Below are positions 34,566 to 43,936 of a stretch of 64,000 bases of DNA, piece after piece. Each line of letters begins with the position of its first letter. Position 1 is the stretch's first letter. Source of the stretch: DASYPQ01 sp036006425 (GTDB taxonomy: Bacteria > Planctomycetota > UBA1135 > GCA-002686595). The stretch lies in assembly GCA_036006425.1 (NCBI GenBank), contig DASYPQ010000013.1, forward strand, positions 1 to 64,000, read 5' to 3'. The notes beneath the pieces are model-generated. The model did no database searches. It had not been told where the DNA came from and was given only the letters and a program-made list of their open reading frames with translations. The position numbers were made by a program, and so were the translations under genes.

Positions 34566-35720
34566 TCAGTTCAGGAACGGGGCGACGACCTTGCGCAGGC
34601 GCGGCGTGCGCATCTTCGAGATCGCGCGCACCTGGATCTGCCGGACGCGTTCGAGACTGACGCCGAGTCGCTTCGCGACCTCGGCGAGCGTGTGCTCCGG
34701 CTCGCCGCCGATCCCGAAACGCAGCTCGATGACGAACCGCTCGCGGTCCGACAGCTTCGAGAGGGCCTCTTCGAGTCCGGCTTCGAGGGAGATGTCCTCG
34801 AGCGAGGTCGTGTACGGGCCTTCGTCGTCGTGGAACGTGAGCACGTCGCGGAGACTGGACGAGTCTTCCGGGTCGCCGATCGGCGCGTCCAGGGATCGCG
34901 TGGTCCTCACGGCCGAACGCGCCGACGTGACGATCCGCTCCGGGAGGCCGGACAGGCGCGAGATCTCCAGCGGGCTCGCGTCCGGGTCCCCGAGGCGCTC
35001 GATCGCCGCGCCGATGTGCTTCGTCGCCTTCTGGAGGTAGACCGGCACGCGCACCGTGCTGCCGAAGTTGTACAGGTAGCTGCGGAACGCCTGGTTGAGC
35101 CAGTGCACCGCGTAGGTCCTGAAGAGGAGTCCGCGCCTCCAGTCGAACCCGTCGACGGCGCGGAAGAGCGACGCGGATCCCTCCTGGATCAGGTCGGCCC
35201 GGCCCACGGTCGTGTGCGCGTAGCGTTCCACGTTGATGAGCGCGAGATAGAGGTTGCGCTCGACCATCTCGAGACGCAGCGAGTGCCACTCGATCCAGCG
35301 CCTGCAGACCTTGGGAGGGAGCGCGCAATCGGGGCTCACGCCACCGAAGAATCCGGACGGCGAGTGCGGGACTCCGCCGGCGAGGTCCTCGAAGCTGAGG
35401 TCTTCTTGCGCGAGTGCCAGGTCGAGGCGCACCCGGGCGAACTCGACGCGACGCGCGAGTCGCATCTCCTCTTCGCGACCCATGATCTTGATCCGGTCGA
35501 TCTCGGTGCGGAGCTGGTTGTCGGCCGTGATGCGCGCCGGATCCCGCCCGGTGAGCGCTTCGCCGCGCCACATCGCGGGGTCCGTGATCTCGAGGCTCAG
35601 CCCCTTGCGATCCAGCTCCGCGGCGAGCTTCTTCGCCGCCTCGAGGAACCGCTCCGGCCTCTTCGCCAGGACGTCGAGTCGGCGATCCAAGTCTGCGTGG
35701 GTGATGGTGCGTGCGGGCAT
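34566..35720 (-). CDS. Sigma-70 family RNA polymerase sigma factor (RpoD/RpoS-like)
   Basis: The 384-residue protein has region 1.2 (RTEIDRIKIMGREEEMRLARRVE), region 2 with core-binding DLIQEGSASLFRAVDGFDWRRGLLFRTYAVHWLNQ... features, region 3 and region 4 ending in a helix-turn-helix (TLAEVAKRLGVSLERVRQIQVRAI). Its size and lack of region 1.1 fit a group 2 (alternative, RpoS-like) factor rather than the main RpoD. The ATG at 35720 has GGGGAAGG about eight nt upstream. A 296-nt gap precedes it. Confidence 0.92.
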   Translation of the reverse strand: MPARTITHADLDRRLDVLAKRPERFLEAAKKLAAELDRKGLSLEITDPAMWRGEALTGRDPARITADNQLRTEIDRIKIMGREEEMRLARRVEFARVRLDLALAQEDLSFEDLAGGVPHSPSGFFGGVSPDCALPPKVCRRWIEWHSLRLEMVERNLYLALINVERYAHTTVGRADLIQEGSASLFRAVDGFDWRRGLLFRTYAVHWLNQAFRSYLYNFGSTVRVPVYLQKATKHIGAAIERLGDPDASPLEISRLSGLPERIVTSARSAVRTTRSLDAPIGDPEDSSSLRDVLTFHDDEGPYTTSLEDISLEAGLEEALSKLSDRERFVIELRFGIGGEPEHTLAEVAKRLGVSLERVRQIQVRAISKMRTPRLRKVVAPFLN

Positions 35721-36016
35721 GTTGCTTACCTTCCCCGGCCGAGACGCGGTCGCGAGACCTGTCCCGATCGTCATGTGTCTTTCGTGTCGTTCCCGGGTCC
35801 GGGGACTGCCTTCAATTCCCCTGCCGGAGCGGGTCGCTTTCTCCTTATTCGATGACCGGACCGGCGCTGCCACGCCGGTCGACCAGCTATACGAATCGAC
35901 GCCGAACTTGGACCGTGAAGTTCAAGTCATAATCCCGCAGCACGTTCGACGAGCGCGGCGCGCACGTCGCAAGCGATGACTGCGATTGGCTTTGGCGAAT
36001 CCAGCTCGGATCGCTT
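35721..36016 (-). promoter_or_regulatory. Upstream region of the sigma-factor gene with an inverted repeat
   Basis: This 296-nt gap between the acyl-CoA dehydrogenase and the sigma factor is much less GC-rich in its middle. It holds an inverted repeat at 35904-35923 (GAACTT, 8-nt spacer, AAGTTC) and a TATAGC near 35888 on the minus strand. A promoter and operator for the sigma gene are probable, but no clean -35/-10 pair at 16-18 nt spacing could be set. No gene is seen here. Confidence 0.35.
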
Positions 36017-37261
36017 CTACGCCGGCGTGGAAGGCATCGACGCGCCTTCCTCTTCGTAACTCTTCTGCACTTCGCGGGGTATGTAAGCTTCCAGGTGCTC
36101 CAGCTCGCTCGCTTCCTTGATCAGGTTGCGCGCGATGACGATGCGCTGGATCTGGTTCGTTCCTTCATAGATTTGAAGGATCTTCGCGTCGCGGAAGAAC
36201 TTCGCGATCGGGTAATCCTCCATGAATCCGTACCCGCCGAAGATCTGGACGGCGTCGGTCGCGACCTCCATCGCGGTGTCCGTCGCGAAGCACTTCGCCA
36301 TCGCCGCCGTGCGCGTGGTCTTCGCGCCGCCGCTCTCCGCCAGCGCCGCGGACGCGTAGACGAGCCAGCGCGCGGCCTCCGTCTTCATCGCCATGTCGGC
36401 GAGCATCTTCTGCACCATCTGGTGGTTGCTGATCGGCACGCCGAACTGCTGCCGGCGGTTCGCGTAGACGACGGCCAGGTCGAGCGCGCCCTGAGCGGCG
36501 CCGACGGCCTGCGCCGCGACGCCCGGACGGGCGAGGTCGAGCGTCGCCATCGCGTGCTTGAATCCCGAACCCGGGCGCCCGCCGATCAGGTTCGCCTTGG
36601 GGACGCGGACGTGATCGAAGTGCGTCTCGACGACGGGGACGCAGCGAATGCCCATCTTGTCCTCGACCTTGCGGATCGTGAACCCGGGCGTGCCCTTCTC
36701 GACGACGATGGCGCTGATGCGGCGCGACTTCGAGGTCGGGTCGGTCACGGCGAACACCGAGTAGATGTCCGCGACGCCGCCGTTCGTCGTCCACTTCTTC
36801 TCGCCGCAGATGACGTAGTCGTCGCCGTCCTCGGTCGCGCGGACCGAGAGACCGCCCGCGTCCGACCCGGCGAACTTCTCCGAGAGACAGAACGCGACCA
36901 TCTTCTCGCCGCGCGCGATCGACGGCAGCCAGCGCTGCTTCTGCTCTTCGGTCCCGCCGACGAGGATCGGGAACGATCCGAGCGCGTTGACCGCGTAGGC
37001 GACGCCGAACCCGGAGTCCGCGCGCGCGAGCTCCTCCGTGACGCGTGCGAGCGCGAGCAGTCCCGCGCCGTGACCGCCATATTCCTTCGGGATGAACGTC
37101 CGGAAGAGTCCCGCGGCGGCGACGGCGCGTGCGGCGTCCCAGTTGTACTCCTGCGCCTTGTCGTGCTTGGCGGCCGCCGGGCGGACGAACTTCTCCGCGA
37201 TCTCGCGCGCCTTGGCGCCGAGCTCCTCGCAGAGCGGGCTGAACGTGATGTCGTGGGGCAT
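36017..37261 (-). CDS. Acyl-CoA dehydrogenase
   Basis: The 414-residue flavoenzyme oxidises acyl-CoA to the 2-enoyl-CoA. Family marks are VAFCLSEKFAGSDAGG (FAD/substrate binding), CGEKKWTTNGG, and GGYGFMEDYPIAKFFRDAKI then YEGTNQIQRIVIAR, the latter holding the catalytic-base Glu position of short/medium-chain enzymes. Length is slightly above the usual 380-390. It would act in fatty-acid or branched-chain amino-acid breakdown, which fits the dehydrogenase genes nearby. It is 49 nt downstream of a SAM methyltransferase gene. Confidence 0.93.
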   Translation of the reverse strand: MPHDITFSPLCEELGAKAREIAEKFVRPAAAKHDKAQEYNWDAARAVAAAGLFRTFIPKEYGGHGAGLLALARVTEELARADSGFGVAYAVNALGSFPILVGGTEEQKQRWLPSIARGEKMVAFCLSEKFAGSDAGGLSVRATEDGDDYVICGEKKWTTNGGVADIYSVFAVTDPTSKSRRISAIVVEKGTPGFTIRKVEDKMGIRCVPVVETHFDHVRVPKANLIGGRPGSGFKHAMATLDLARPGVAAQAVGAAQGALDLAVVYANRRQQFGVPISNHQMVQKMLADMAMKTEAARWLVYASAALAESGGAKTTRTAAMAKCFATDTAMEVATDAVQIFGGYGFMEDYPIAKFFRDAKILQIYEGTNQIQRIVIARNLIKEASELEHLEAYIPREVQKSYEEEGASMPSTPA

Positions 37262-37310
37262 GATGCGTCCTGGGCCTTGGAAGGGCGGGGATTATACGGT
37301 CGCCCGGATC

Positions 37311-38039
37311 TCAGCGCCTGCAGGCGAGGAGGATCTGCCGTGGAGCCGAGGCCGACGCCGGCGATCCGTCGAAATCGCCGTGGCTCGCGCGCAGATCGAG
37401 GCCCGCCTCCGCGAGCCAGGGCGCGAGCTCGGCGGCCTCGTACAGGCGCACGTCCTCGCGCCACGACGTCGTCGATCCGTCGCGGGCGCGGAGCTCGACC
37501 TCCTTCTGCACGCGACGGCCGCCGTCGGTCAGGGAACGGGCCTCTTCGACGGTGATCCCGTTGCGCTCGGTGACCGAGCGCGGAACGAGGGTCGCGCGCA
37601 CGTGCGCGGGATTCATCAGGTCGACGACGAAGCGACCGCCCGGCGCGAGCACGCGCCCGACCTCGAGCAGCATCGCGCGATCGCCGGATTCGCCGAAGTA
37701 CCCGAACGACGAGAACAGGCTCACGACCGCGTCGAGGCGCGCGGACGCGATCGGGAGAGCGCGCGCGTCGCCGCACAGGAGTCGGCCGCCGAGCTCAGAA
37801 GCGAGCGATCGAGCCCGACCGAGCAGGTCGCGCGAGAGATCGAGACCGAACGCGCTGACTCCGAGCTCGCGCAGCGCGGCGCAGTGCCGCCCGGATCCGC
37901 AGCAGACGTCGAGCACGCGCCCGTGCACGCCGAGCTCGACGAGGAACTTCGCTTCGCGGCGCGCGGCGTCCAGCGTCCGGTGCGGGTAGACGTCGAGGTA
38001 GGCGGCGCGGAAAGCTTCGACGAACCAGGGCTCGGCCAT
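37311..38039 (-). CDS. Class I SAM-dependent methyltransferase
   Basis: The 242-residue protein has a Rossmann methyltransferase core: RVLDVCCGSGRHCAALRELG (motif I), DLSRDLLGRAR (motif II), RLDAVVSLFSSFGYF (post-II) and GGRFVVDLMNPAHVRA. The last quarter (WREDVRLYEAAELAPWLAEAGL) is usual for methyltransferases acting on small molecules or lipids. Substrate unknown. It ends 49 nt before the acyl-CoA dehydrogenase and starts 7 nt after a lipoprotein gene. Confidence 0.88.
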   Translation of the reverse strand: MAEPWFVEAFRAAYLDVYPHRTLDAARREAKFLVELGVHGRVLDVCCGSGRHCAALRELGVSAFGLDLSRDLLGRARSLASELGGRLLCGDARALPIASARLDAVVSLFSSFGYFGESGDRAMLLEVGRVLAPGGRFVVDLMNPAHVRATLVPRSVTERNGITVEEARSLTDGGRRVQKEVELRARDGSTTSWREDVRLYEAAELAPWLAEAGLDLRASHGDFDGSPASASAPRQILLACRR

Positions 38040-38046
38040 GGCCGAG

Positions 38047-38547
38047 CTACTTGCCCGACGTCGTCTGGAGCTTGATCGCGAGCTTCTGGTCCCCCGGCGC
38101 GGCCGGCACCGACGCGCGCACGACGCCCGGTTCCTCCGCTCCGGGCTTCGGATCGATGAATCCCGAGGGCGAATAGCGCGCTTCGACTTCCATCTCCGCG
38201 CCCATCGGCGCTCCGAAGCCGGCCATGTTGTCCTCGTCCGCGAGGTCGAAGGCGAGGACGCGCTTCCCGTCCTGGGCGGACCAGCCGGAACCCGTCATGT
38301 CGTACTTGTGCGACAGCGTCGGGAGTCGAACGCCCTTCCGGCGCGCGCTGACGAAGATCGCTCCGGTCTGGACCTCGGCCAGGCTGCCCTCGAGCGCGAT
38401 CGTCCCGCCGAAGTGCACCACCTTCTCGGCCTTCTTCGGCGCAGGCGCCGCCGCCGGCGCCGGGGAATCCTTCGTGACGCGCTGCGGACGCTCGCCGCAG
38501 CCGCAGACGAAGAGCAGGAACGCGGTCGTGATGAGTGCGCTTCGCAT
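38047..38547 (-). CDS. Putative lipoprotein, unknown function
   Basis: The 166-residue product begins MRSALITTAFLLFVCGCGE, a lipoprotein signal ending in a VCGC lipobox. A Pro/Ala linker is followed by a domain with HFGGTIALEGSLAEVQTGAIFVSARRKG. The carbohydrate- or cytochrome-like carriers in which such domains occur remain unnamed. The ATG at 38547 has GGAGGCGAAG at proper spacing; an ATG at 38562 lies inside that ribosome binding site and is less likely. It is divergent from dgt. Confidence 0.72.
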   Translation of the reverse strand: MRSALITTAFLLFVCGCGERPQRVTKDSPAPAAAPAPKKAEKVVHFGGTIALEGSLAEVQTGAIFVSARRKGVRLPTLSHKYDMTGSGWSAQDGKRVLAFDLADEDNMAGFGAPMGAEMEVEARYSPSGFIDPKPGAEEPGVVRASVPAAPGDQKLAIKLQTTSGK

Positions 38548-38593
38548 GGTCTTCGCCTCCATTGTATAGGCTCATGCCCGCGTCTTCCTCACC

Positions 38594-39787
38594 ATGCCCG
38601 AGTCCGCGCGCACCCCGCTGCTCTTCGATCGCGCCGCGAAGGAGGCTCGCGAGGAAAGGGAGCTCGCGCGCTGGGCGACGTTCAGCTCGCGCTCGCTCGG
38701 CCGACTCCACCCGGAGGCCGAGGACGAGCTGCGCACGTGCTTCGAGCGCGATCGCGACCGGATCGTGCACTGCACCGCGTTCCGGCGCCTGATGTACAAG
38801 GCCCAGGTGTTCGTGAACTGGGAGGGCGATCAGTACCGGACACGGCTCTCGCACAGCCTCGAGGTGGCCCAGGTCGCGCGCAGCGTCGGCAACGCCCTGG
38901 CTCTGAACGAGGCGCTGTGCGAGGTGCTCGCGCTGGCTCACGACATCGGCCATCCGCCGTTCGGGCACCGCGGCGAGGTCGTGCTCGACGAGTTGATGCG
39001 TGGACACGGCGGGTTCCGGCACAACGCGCAAGTGCTGCGCGTCGTCGATCTCCTCGAGCGGCGCAGCCCGGACTACCCGGGCCTCAATCTCGCGCGCGAG
39101 GTGCGCGAATCGCTGCTGAAGCACGAGTCGAGCGAGGACTGGCCGGCGGAGTTCGCGCCGCGTCCGCGACACCCCTGCCTCGAAGCGCAGGTCGTCGATC
39201 TCGCCGACTCGACCGCCTACGACGTGCACGACGTCGAGGACGGCGTCGTCGCGGGCATGTTCCTCGAAGCGGATCTGCACGAGGGCTCGAGCCTGTGGAG
39301 GTCGGCCGAGGCGCGTGTCGAAGCGCGCCATCCGGGTTTCCTCGCCGGCACCGACGACGAGAAGCTCCGTCTGAAGCGCGCGGCGAACGAGGTCATCAAG
39401 ATCTGCATCAACGACCTGATCGTCACGTCGGCGGCGCGGATCGCGGCCTCGGGAGTCCGCTCCGCCGCCGAAGTCCGCGCTTCGCCGTCGATGCTGGTGG
39501 GGCACAGCGACGACATCCGCCAGGGCGTGCAGGAGCTGCAGGCGTTCCTCAACCGGCGGTTCTACCGGCACCCCCACCTCCTCGAGCTCGCGGGGCACGC
39601 GCGCGTCGTCCTGTCCGTGCTCTTCGAGGCGTACGTCCGCCGTCCGGCGGAGATGCCCCCGTGGTACCGCGGGTGGGCGGAGACCGTCGGTCTCGAGCGC
39701 GCCGTGTGCGACTACCTCGCGGGCATGACCGATCGGTTCGCGCGCAGCGAGCACGAGCGGCTCGTCGGCGAACTCCCGCGCGACTAG
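38594..39787 (+). CDS. dgt: dGTP triphosphohydrolase (HD domain)
   Basis: This 397-residue enzyme converts dGTP (or other dNTPs) to the nucleoside plus tripolyphosphate. The HD-domain metal ligands are seen in YRTRLSHSLEVAQVAR and LAHDIGHPPFGHRGE. HCTAFRRLMYKAQVF near the start is a family signature. It matches the type 2 dGTPase group of about 380-400 residues. The gene ends with a 4-nt tail-to-tail overlap with a small membrane protein gene. Confidence 0.94.
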   Translation: MPESARTPLLFDRAAKEAREERELARWATFSSRSLGRLHPEAEDELRTCFERDRDRIVHCTAFRRLMYKAQVFVNWEGDQYRTRLSHSLEVAQVARSVGNALALNEALCEVLALAHDIGHPPFGHRGEVVLDELMRGHGGFRHNAQVLRVVDLLERRSPDYPGLNLAREVRESLLKHESSEDWPAEFAPRPRHPCLEAQVVDLADSTAYDVHDVEDGVVAGMFLEADLHEGSSLWRSAEARVEARHPGFLAGTDDEKLRLKRAANEVIKICINDLIVTSAARIAASGVRSAAEVRASPSMLVGHSDDIRQGVQELQAFLNRRFYRHPHLLELAGHARVVLSVLFEAYVRRPAEMPPWYRGWAETVGLERAVCDYLAGMTDRFARSEHERLVGELPRD

Positions 39788-39957
39788 AACGCCTGGTTCA
39801 GGACGATCGCGACGAGGGCGAGCAGCACGAGCGCCGCCCAGAGGAGCCTCCAGCCGAGGCGCGGTCGAGGAGCGGCGCGCGCCGTCGACGGTGCGTCCGG
39901 AGTCTTCTCGAGCGCTTCGAGCAGGGGTTCGATCTTCGGTTCTTCCTTGCGGGCCAT
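39784..39957 (-). CDS. Small single-helix membrane protein (57 aa)
   Basis: This short frame encodes 57 residues: a charged N-terminal part (MARKEEPKIEPLLEALEK), a Pro/Arg-rich linker, then one membrane helix (LLWAALVLLALVAIVL) and the C-terminus NQAF. The positive residues before the helix predict an N-in orientation. It lies on the opposite strand to dgt and rnc and overlaps the dgt stop by 4 nt. Codon composition is consistent with coding. Function unknown; the call rests on length, helix and ATG only. Confidence 0.6.
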   Translation of the reverse strand: MARKEEPKIEPLLEALEKTPDAPSTARAAPRPRLGWRLLWAALVLLALVAIVLNQAF

Positions 39958-40016
39958 CGCAGGGCGCCCAGCGTAGGGCCTGCGCGCGCGGCGGGTATGA
40001 TCTCTTCCGTTTCGTC

Positions 40017-40679
40017 GTGCCGACCCCCAATCTCCCGCACACTTTCCGCGACCCGGATCTCCTCGATCTCGCGTTGACGCACTCGTCGTTCGGGTGCTCC
40101 CGCGACAACGAGCGCCTCGAGTTCCTGGGCGACGCCGCGCTCGATCTCGTCGTCGCCGAGGATCTCTTCCGGTTCCACAGCGATCTCGCCGAAGGGGAGC
40201 TGACGGAGCTCAAAGCCTCGGTCGTGTCGCGCAAGACGCTCGCCGAGGCGGCCACGGCCCTCGATCTCGGCGCGGCCGCGCGTCTCGGCCAGGGGCTGCG
40301 GCAGCGCGCACTGCCCCGATCGGTCCTCGCCAACCTGTACGAAGCCGTCCTCGGCGCCGTGTACCTCGACGGCGGGCTCGACGCCGCGCGCGCGTTCGCG
40401 CTGGCGACGCTCAGTCCGCAGCTCGGCGCGGTCCGGGTGCGCGCGCGGGAAGCGAACCCGAAGCAGCGCTTCCAGCAGCTCTGCCAGAGCCGCTTCTCCG
40501 CGCTGCCGTCCTACGTCGAGATCGAGAGCCGCGGCGAAGCCCACGCCAAGGCCTTTCTCGTCGCCGCCGAGGCGGACGGCGAGCGCTTTCCGAGCGCGTG
40601 GGGAAGGACACGCAAGGAAGCCGAGAGCTGGGCGGCGCACGAGGCGTTGCTCGTCCTCTCCGACCGGGGCCTCGTGTGA
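40017..40679 (+). CDS. rnc: Ribonuclease III
   Basis: This 220-residue endonuclease cuts double-stranded RNA, including rRNA precursors. The signature NERLEFLGDAAL (Glu35, Asp39) and the second-site ANLYEAVLGAVYLDGG are intact. A C-terminal dsRNA-binding domain follows (NPKQRFQQLCQSR, RKEAESWAAHEALL). Start is a GTG at 40017, 15 nt after a TATGAT -10-like hexamer. Its stop overlaps the mfd GTG start (GTGA). Confidence 0.95.
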   Translation: MPTPNLPHTFRDPDLLDLALTHSSFGCSRDNERLEFLGDAALDLVVAEDLFRFHSDLAEGELTELKASVVSRKTLAEAATALDLGAAARLGQGLRQRALPRSVLANLYEAVLGAVYLDGGLDAARAFALATLSPQLGAVRVRAREANPKQRFQQLCQSRFSALPSYVEIESRGEAHAKAFLVAAEADGERFPSAWGRTRKEAESWAAHEALLVLSDRGLV

Positions 40680-43600
40680 CGAGCCCGACCGTACTCGACG
40701 CAGCCGCACTCGCGACGTTTCCCGAGCTCGACCGGCTGATCGAGCGCCTCGCCACGCGCCGCGCGAGCGGCGGCAACCTGTGGGGTTCGTCGCAGGCGCT
40801 CGTGCTCGCGGCGCTCGCTGCGAGGCAGACGGGTCCGTGGCTCGCGATCGCGTCGACGGACGCGGAGGCGCAGGCCTTCGCCGAGGATCTCGCCGCGTTC
40901 GGCGCGCCGGCGGAGTGGCTGCCGGCCCGCGAGGACGGTGCCAGCCCCGACGCCGAGACGCTGCGCGTGCGCCTGCGCGTCGCGCAGCGCCTCGCCGGTC
41001 CCGCGGAACGCCGACCGCGCATCGTCGTCGCCTCGGTCCTCTCGCTGCTGCAGCCCGTCCCCTCGCCGACGGATCTCGAGCGCGACTACCTCCACCTGCA
41101 GCTCCACCAGCGACTCGAGCCCGAGGACCTGCTGCAGCGTCTCGTCGCAGCCGGGTACGTCCGGACGCCGCTCTCGGAGAAGCCCGGCGAGGTCAGCCTG
41201 CGCGGCGAGATTCTCGACTTCTTCCCGTTCGCGTCCGACCTGCCGCTGCGCATCGAGATGTTCGGCGAGGAGATCGAGTCGCTGCGCACCTTCGATCCGC
41301 TCGACCAGCGCAGCGTGGAATCGCTCCCGCGGATCGAAGTGTGCGTCGCCGCGGACGCGGGCAGCGTCGAGGAAGGGAGCGGCATGATCCCCGCGGCGTC
41401 CCTCCCCGCGGGAGCGGTGTTCGTCCGCATCGAGCCGCTCCGGATCGAGGACCGCGCCGAGGGCCTGCGCATCCGTTCTCCCGCGCACGCGCGGGCGTTC
41501 GTCCGGCACACGGAGATTGCGGAGCGGCACGCGCAGCTCGACCTCCAGAGCCTTCCGGCCGAGACCGATTTCGGCGCGCGCTCGGTGCAGGCGCTGTCGG
41601 TCGGCATCCGCGAAGCGCCGCGCGCGCTGCGACAGATCGCGCTCGACGGCTCGCGCGTGATCGTCGCGTGCCGGAACCCGGCCGAGGAGCACCGCTTCCA
41701 CGAGATCCTCGCGGAGGCAGGCGGCGTCGCGGGCGTCGAGACGCGCATCGGCGCCGTGGGGAAGGGATTCCGGCTCCCGTCGCTCGCTCTCGTCGTCGTG
41801 AACCACCGCGAGCTCGCCGGCGTGCTCGGTCGCCGCGCGCCTCCGCGTCCCCCGCCCACGCACCGCGTCCGCGCGATCCAGTCCTTCTTCGAGCTGAAGC
41901 CCGGCGATCTCGTCGTCCACGCGGTCCACGGGCTCGCGCGCTTCGCGGGCCTGAAGCGCCTCGAGCGCAACGGCGGCGAGGAAGAGCACCTCCATCTCCT
42001 GTTCGCCGACGAGGTCTCGCTCTACGTGCCCTCTTCGCGGATCGACCTCGTCCAGCGGTACGTCGGCGCCGGGACGGCGGAGCTGTCGCTCGATCGCATC
42101 GGCGGCCAGTCGTTCCGCCGGCGGAAGGAGAAGGTGGAGCGCGCGCTGTTCGACCTCGCCTCCGAGCTCCTCGAGGTGCAGGCGCGGCGCGCGTTGAAGA
42201 AGCGCGAGGCCTGGCGCAGCGATCCCGAGCTCGTACGCGACATGGTCGGCTCGTTCCCGTACGCCGACACGGCGGACCAGGTCGAAGTCGACGGCGAGAT
42301 CGCGGCCGATCTCGCTTCCGAGCGGCCGATGGATCGGCTGCTCTGCGGCGACGTCGGGTTCGGGAAGACCGAGCTCGCGGTGCGCGCCGCATTCCGCGTC
42401 GTCAGCGGCGGCGGCCAGGTCGCGGTGCTCGTCCCGACGACCGTCCTCGCGCAGCAGCACTACGAGACGTTCCGCGAGAGGCTGGCCGACTTCCCGGTCG
42501 AGATCGCCGAGCTGTCGCGGTACGTCGAGGGCCGCCAGGAGAAGGAGACGCTCGCACGCCTCGAAACGGGCAGCGTCGACGTCGTCGTCGGCACGCACCG
42601 GATCCTCTCGTCGGACATCCACTTCAAGAACCTCGGTCTCGTCGTCGTCGACGAGGAGCAGCGGTTCGGCGTCGCGCACAAGGAGCACTTCAAGAAGCTC
42701 CGCGCGGAGATCGACGTCTTGACGCTGAGTGCGACGCCGATCCCGAGGACCCTCCATATGTCCCTCTCGGGAGTGCGCGACATCTCCGCGCTCACGCTGC
42801 CTCCCGAGGGGAGGCAGGAGATCGAGACGGAGCTCGGGTACTCCGACCAGGCGGAGCTCCTGCGCGAGGCGATCCTGCGCGAGAAGAATCGCGGCGGGCA
42901 GGTCTTCTTCCTCCACAATCGCGTCGGATCGATCGCGGGCGTCGCCGCGAGGCTCGCGCATCTGCTCCCCGAGTGCTCGTTCGCGGTCGGACACGGCCAG
43001 ATGGGCGCGCGCGAGCTGCAGCGCGTGATGGACGCGTTCACGCGCGGCGACATCGACGTCCTCGTCGCGACGACGATCATCGAGAGCGGGATCGACATCC
43101 CGACCGCGGGCACGATCATCATCGACGACGCGGACCAGTTCGGCCTCGCCGAGCTGCACCAGCTGCGCGGCCGCGTCGGACGCGGGGCGCACAAGGCGCA
43201 CTGCTACCTCCTCGTCGAGCGCGGGAAACCGCTGCGCGAGGAGGCGCGGGCGCGTTTGAAGGCGCTCGAGGAGATGAACCAGCTCGGCGCGGGCTTCGCG
43301 ATCAGCATGAAGGACCTCGAGATCCGCGGAGCCGGCAACATCCTCGGGCCGCAACAGTCCGGGCACATCGCGGCGGTCGGGTACGACATGTACTGCAGAC
43401 TGCTCAAGCGCGCCGTCGAGAGCCTTCAGTCGGGCGCAAACGTCGAGACCGCGCTCCAGGAGAGCGCCGACGAGGGCGGCGTCGAGCTCGAGCTCGGCCT
43501 GCGCGCGTTCCTCCCCGAGGACTGGATCCCCGACGCGCGCACGCGACTCGAGATCCACCGCTCCCTGTCGGACATCCGGAGCGACGAGGACGCGGAGAAG

Positions 43601-43936
43601 GCGGCCGCGATGCTGAAGGATCGCTTCGGTCGGGTGCCGAAGGAGGCGCAGGCCCTCCTGCGCGTCCTGCGTCTCAAGGGAGCGCTCGAGAGGCTCTCGA
43701 TCCGGCGACTGTCCTGGCGCGACGGCCTCTACCTCGTCGAGTACGGGGACCGCGTCGCACTCGAGCGCGGCCTCGATCTCCGCGACGCCGAGCTGCGTCC
43801 GGTGCGGACCGGCGTCGCCCATCTGCAGCTCCCGGAGCGCGCACGGGCCCCCGAAGCGGCGTTGGCGTGGTTCGAAGGTCTCTTGAAGCGCGCTCGCCGG
43901 GGTCAGAAGATGGGCCCGTCGGAGACCGAAGCTTGA
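40676..43936 (+). CDS. mfd: Transcription-repair coupling factor Mfd
   Basis: This 1086-residue ATPase removes RNA polymerase stalled at DNA damage and recruits UvrA. The N-terminal UvrB-like part (about 1-330), the RNA-polymerase-interacting domain (ELKPGDLVVHAVHGLARFAG), and the RecG-like translocase (CGDVGFGKTELAVRAAF Walker A; DEEQRFGVAHKE DEEQ box; RGRVGRG) are in order. The C-terminal TRCF domain closes it. The start is a GTG whose last two bases are shared with the rnc stop. It is a little shorter than E. coli Mfd (1148). Confidence 0.96.
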   Translation: MTSPTVLDAAALATFPELDRLIERLATRRASGGNLWGSSQALVLAALAARQTGPWLAIASTDAEAQAFAEDLAAFGAPAEWLPAREDGASPDAETLRVRLRVAQRLAGPAERRPRIVVASVLSLLQPVPSPTDLERDYLHLQLHQRLEPEDLLQRLVAAGYVRTPLSEKPGEVSLRGEILDFFPFASDLPLRIEMFGEEIESLRTFDPLDQRSVESLPRIEVCVAADAGSVEEGSGMIPAASLPAGAVFVRIEPLRIEDRAEGLRIRSPAHARAFVRHTEIAERHAQLDLQSLPAETDFGARSVQALSVGIREAPRALRQIALDGSRVIVACRNPAEEHRFHEILAEAGGVAGVETRIGAVGKGFRLPSLALVVVNHRELAGVLGRRAPPRPPPTHRVRAIQSFFELKPGDLVVHAVHGLARFAGLKRLERNGGEEEHLHLLFADEVSLYVPSSRIDLVQRYVGAGTAELSLDRIGGQSFRRRKEKVERALFDLASELLEVQARRALKKREAWRSDPELVRDMVGSFPYADTADQVEVDGEIAADLASERPMDRLLCGDVGFGKTELAVRAAFRVVSGGGQVAVLVPTTVLAQQHYETFRERLADFPVEIAELSRYVEGRQEKETLARLETGSVDVVVGTHRILSSDIHFKNLGLVVVDEEQRFGVAHKEHFKKLRAEIDVLTLSATPIPRTLHMSLSGVRDISALTLPPEGRQEIETELGYSDQAELLREAILREKNRGGQVFFLHNRVGSIAGVAARLAHLLPECSFAVGHGQMGARELQRVMDAFTRGDIDVLVATTIIESGIDIPTAGTIIIDDADQFGLAELHQLRGRVGRGAHKAHCYLLVERGKPLREEARARLKALEEMNQLGAGFAISMKDLEIRGAGNILGPQQSGHIAAVGYDMYCRLLKRAVESLQSGANVETALQESADEGGVELELGLRAFLPEDWIPDARTRLEIHRSLSDIRSDEDAEKAAAMLKDRFGRVPKEAQALLRVLRLKGALERLSIRRLSWRDGLYLVEYGDRVALERGLDLRDAELRPVRTGVAHLQLPERARAPEAALAWFEGLLKRARRGQKMGPSETEA

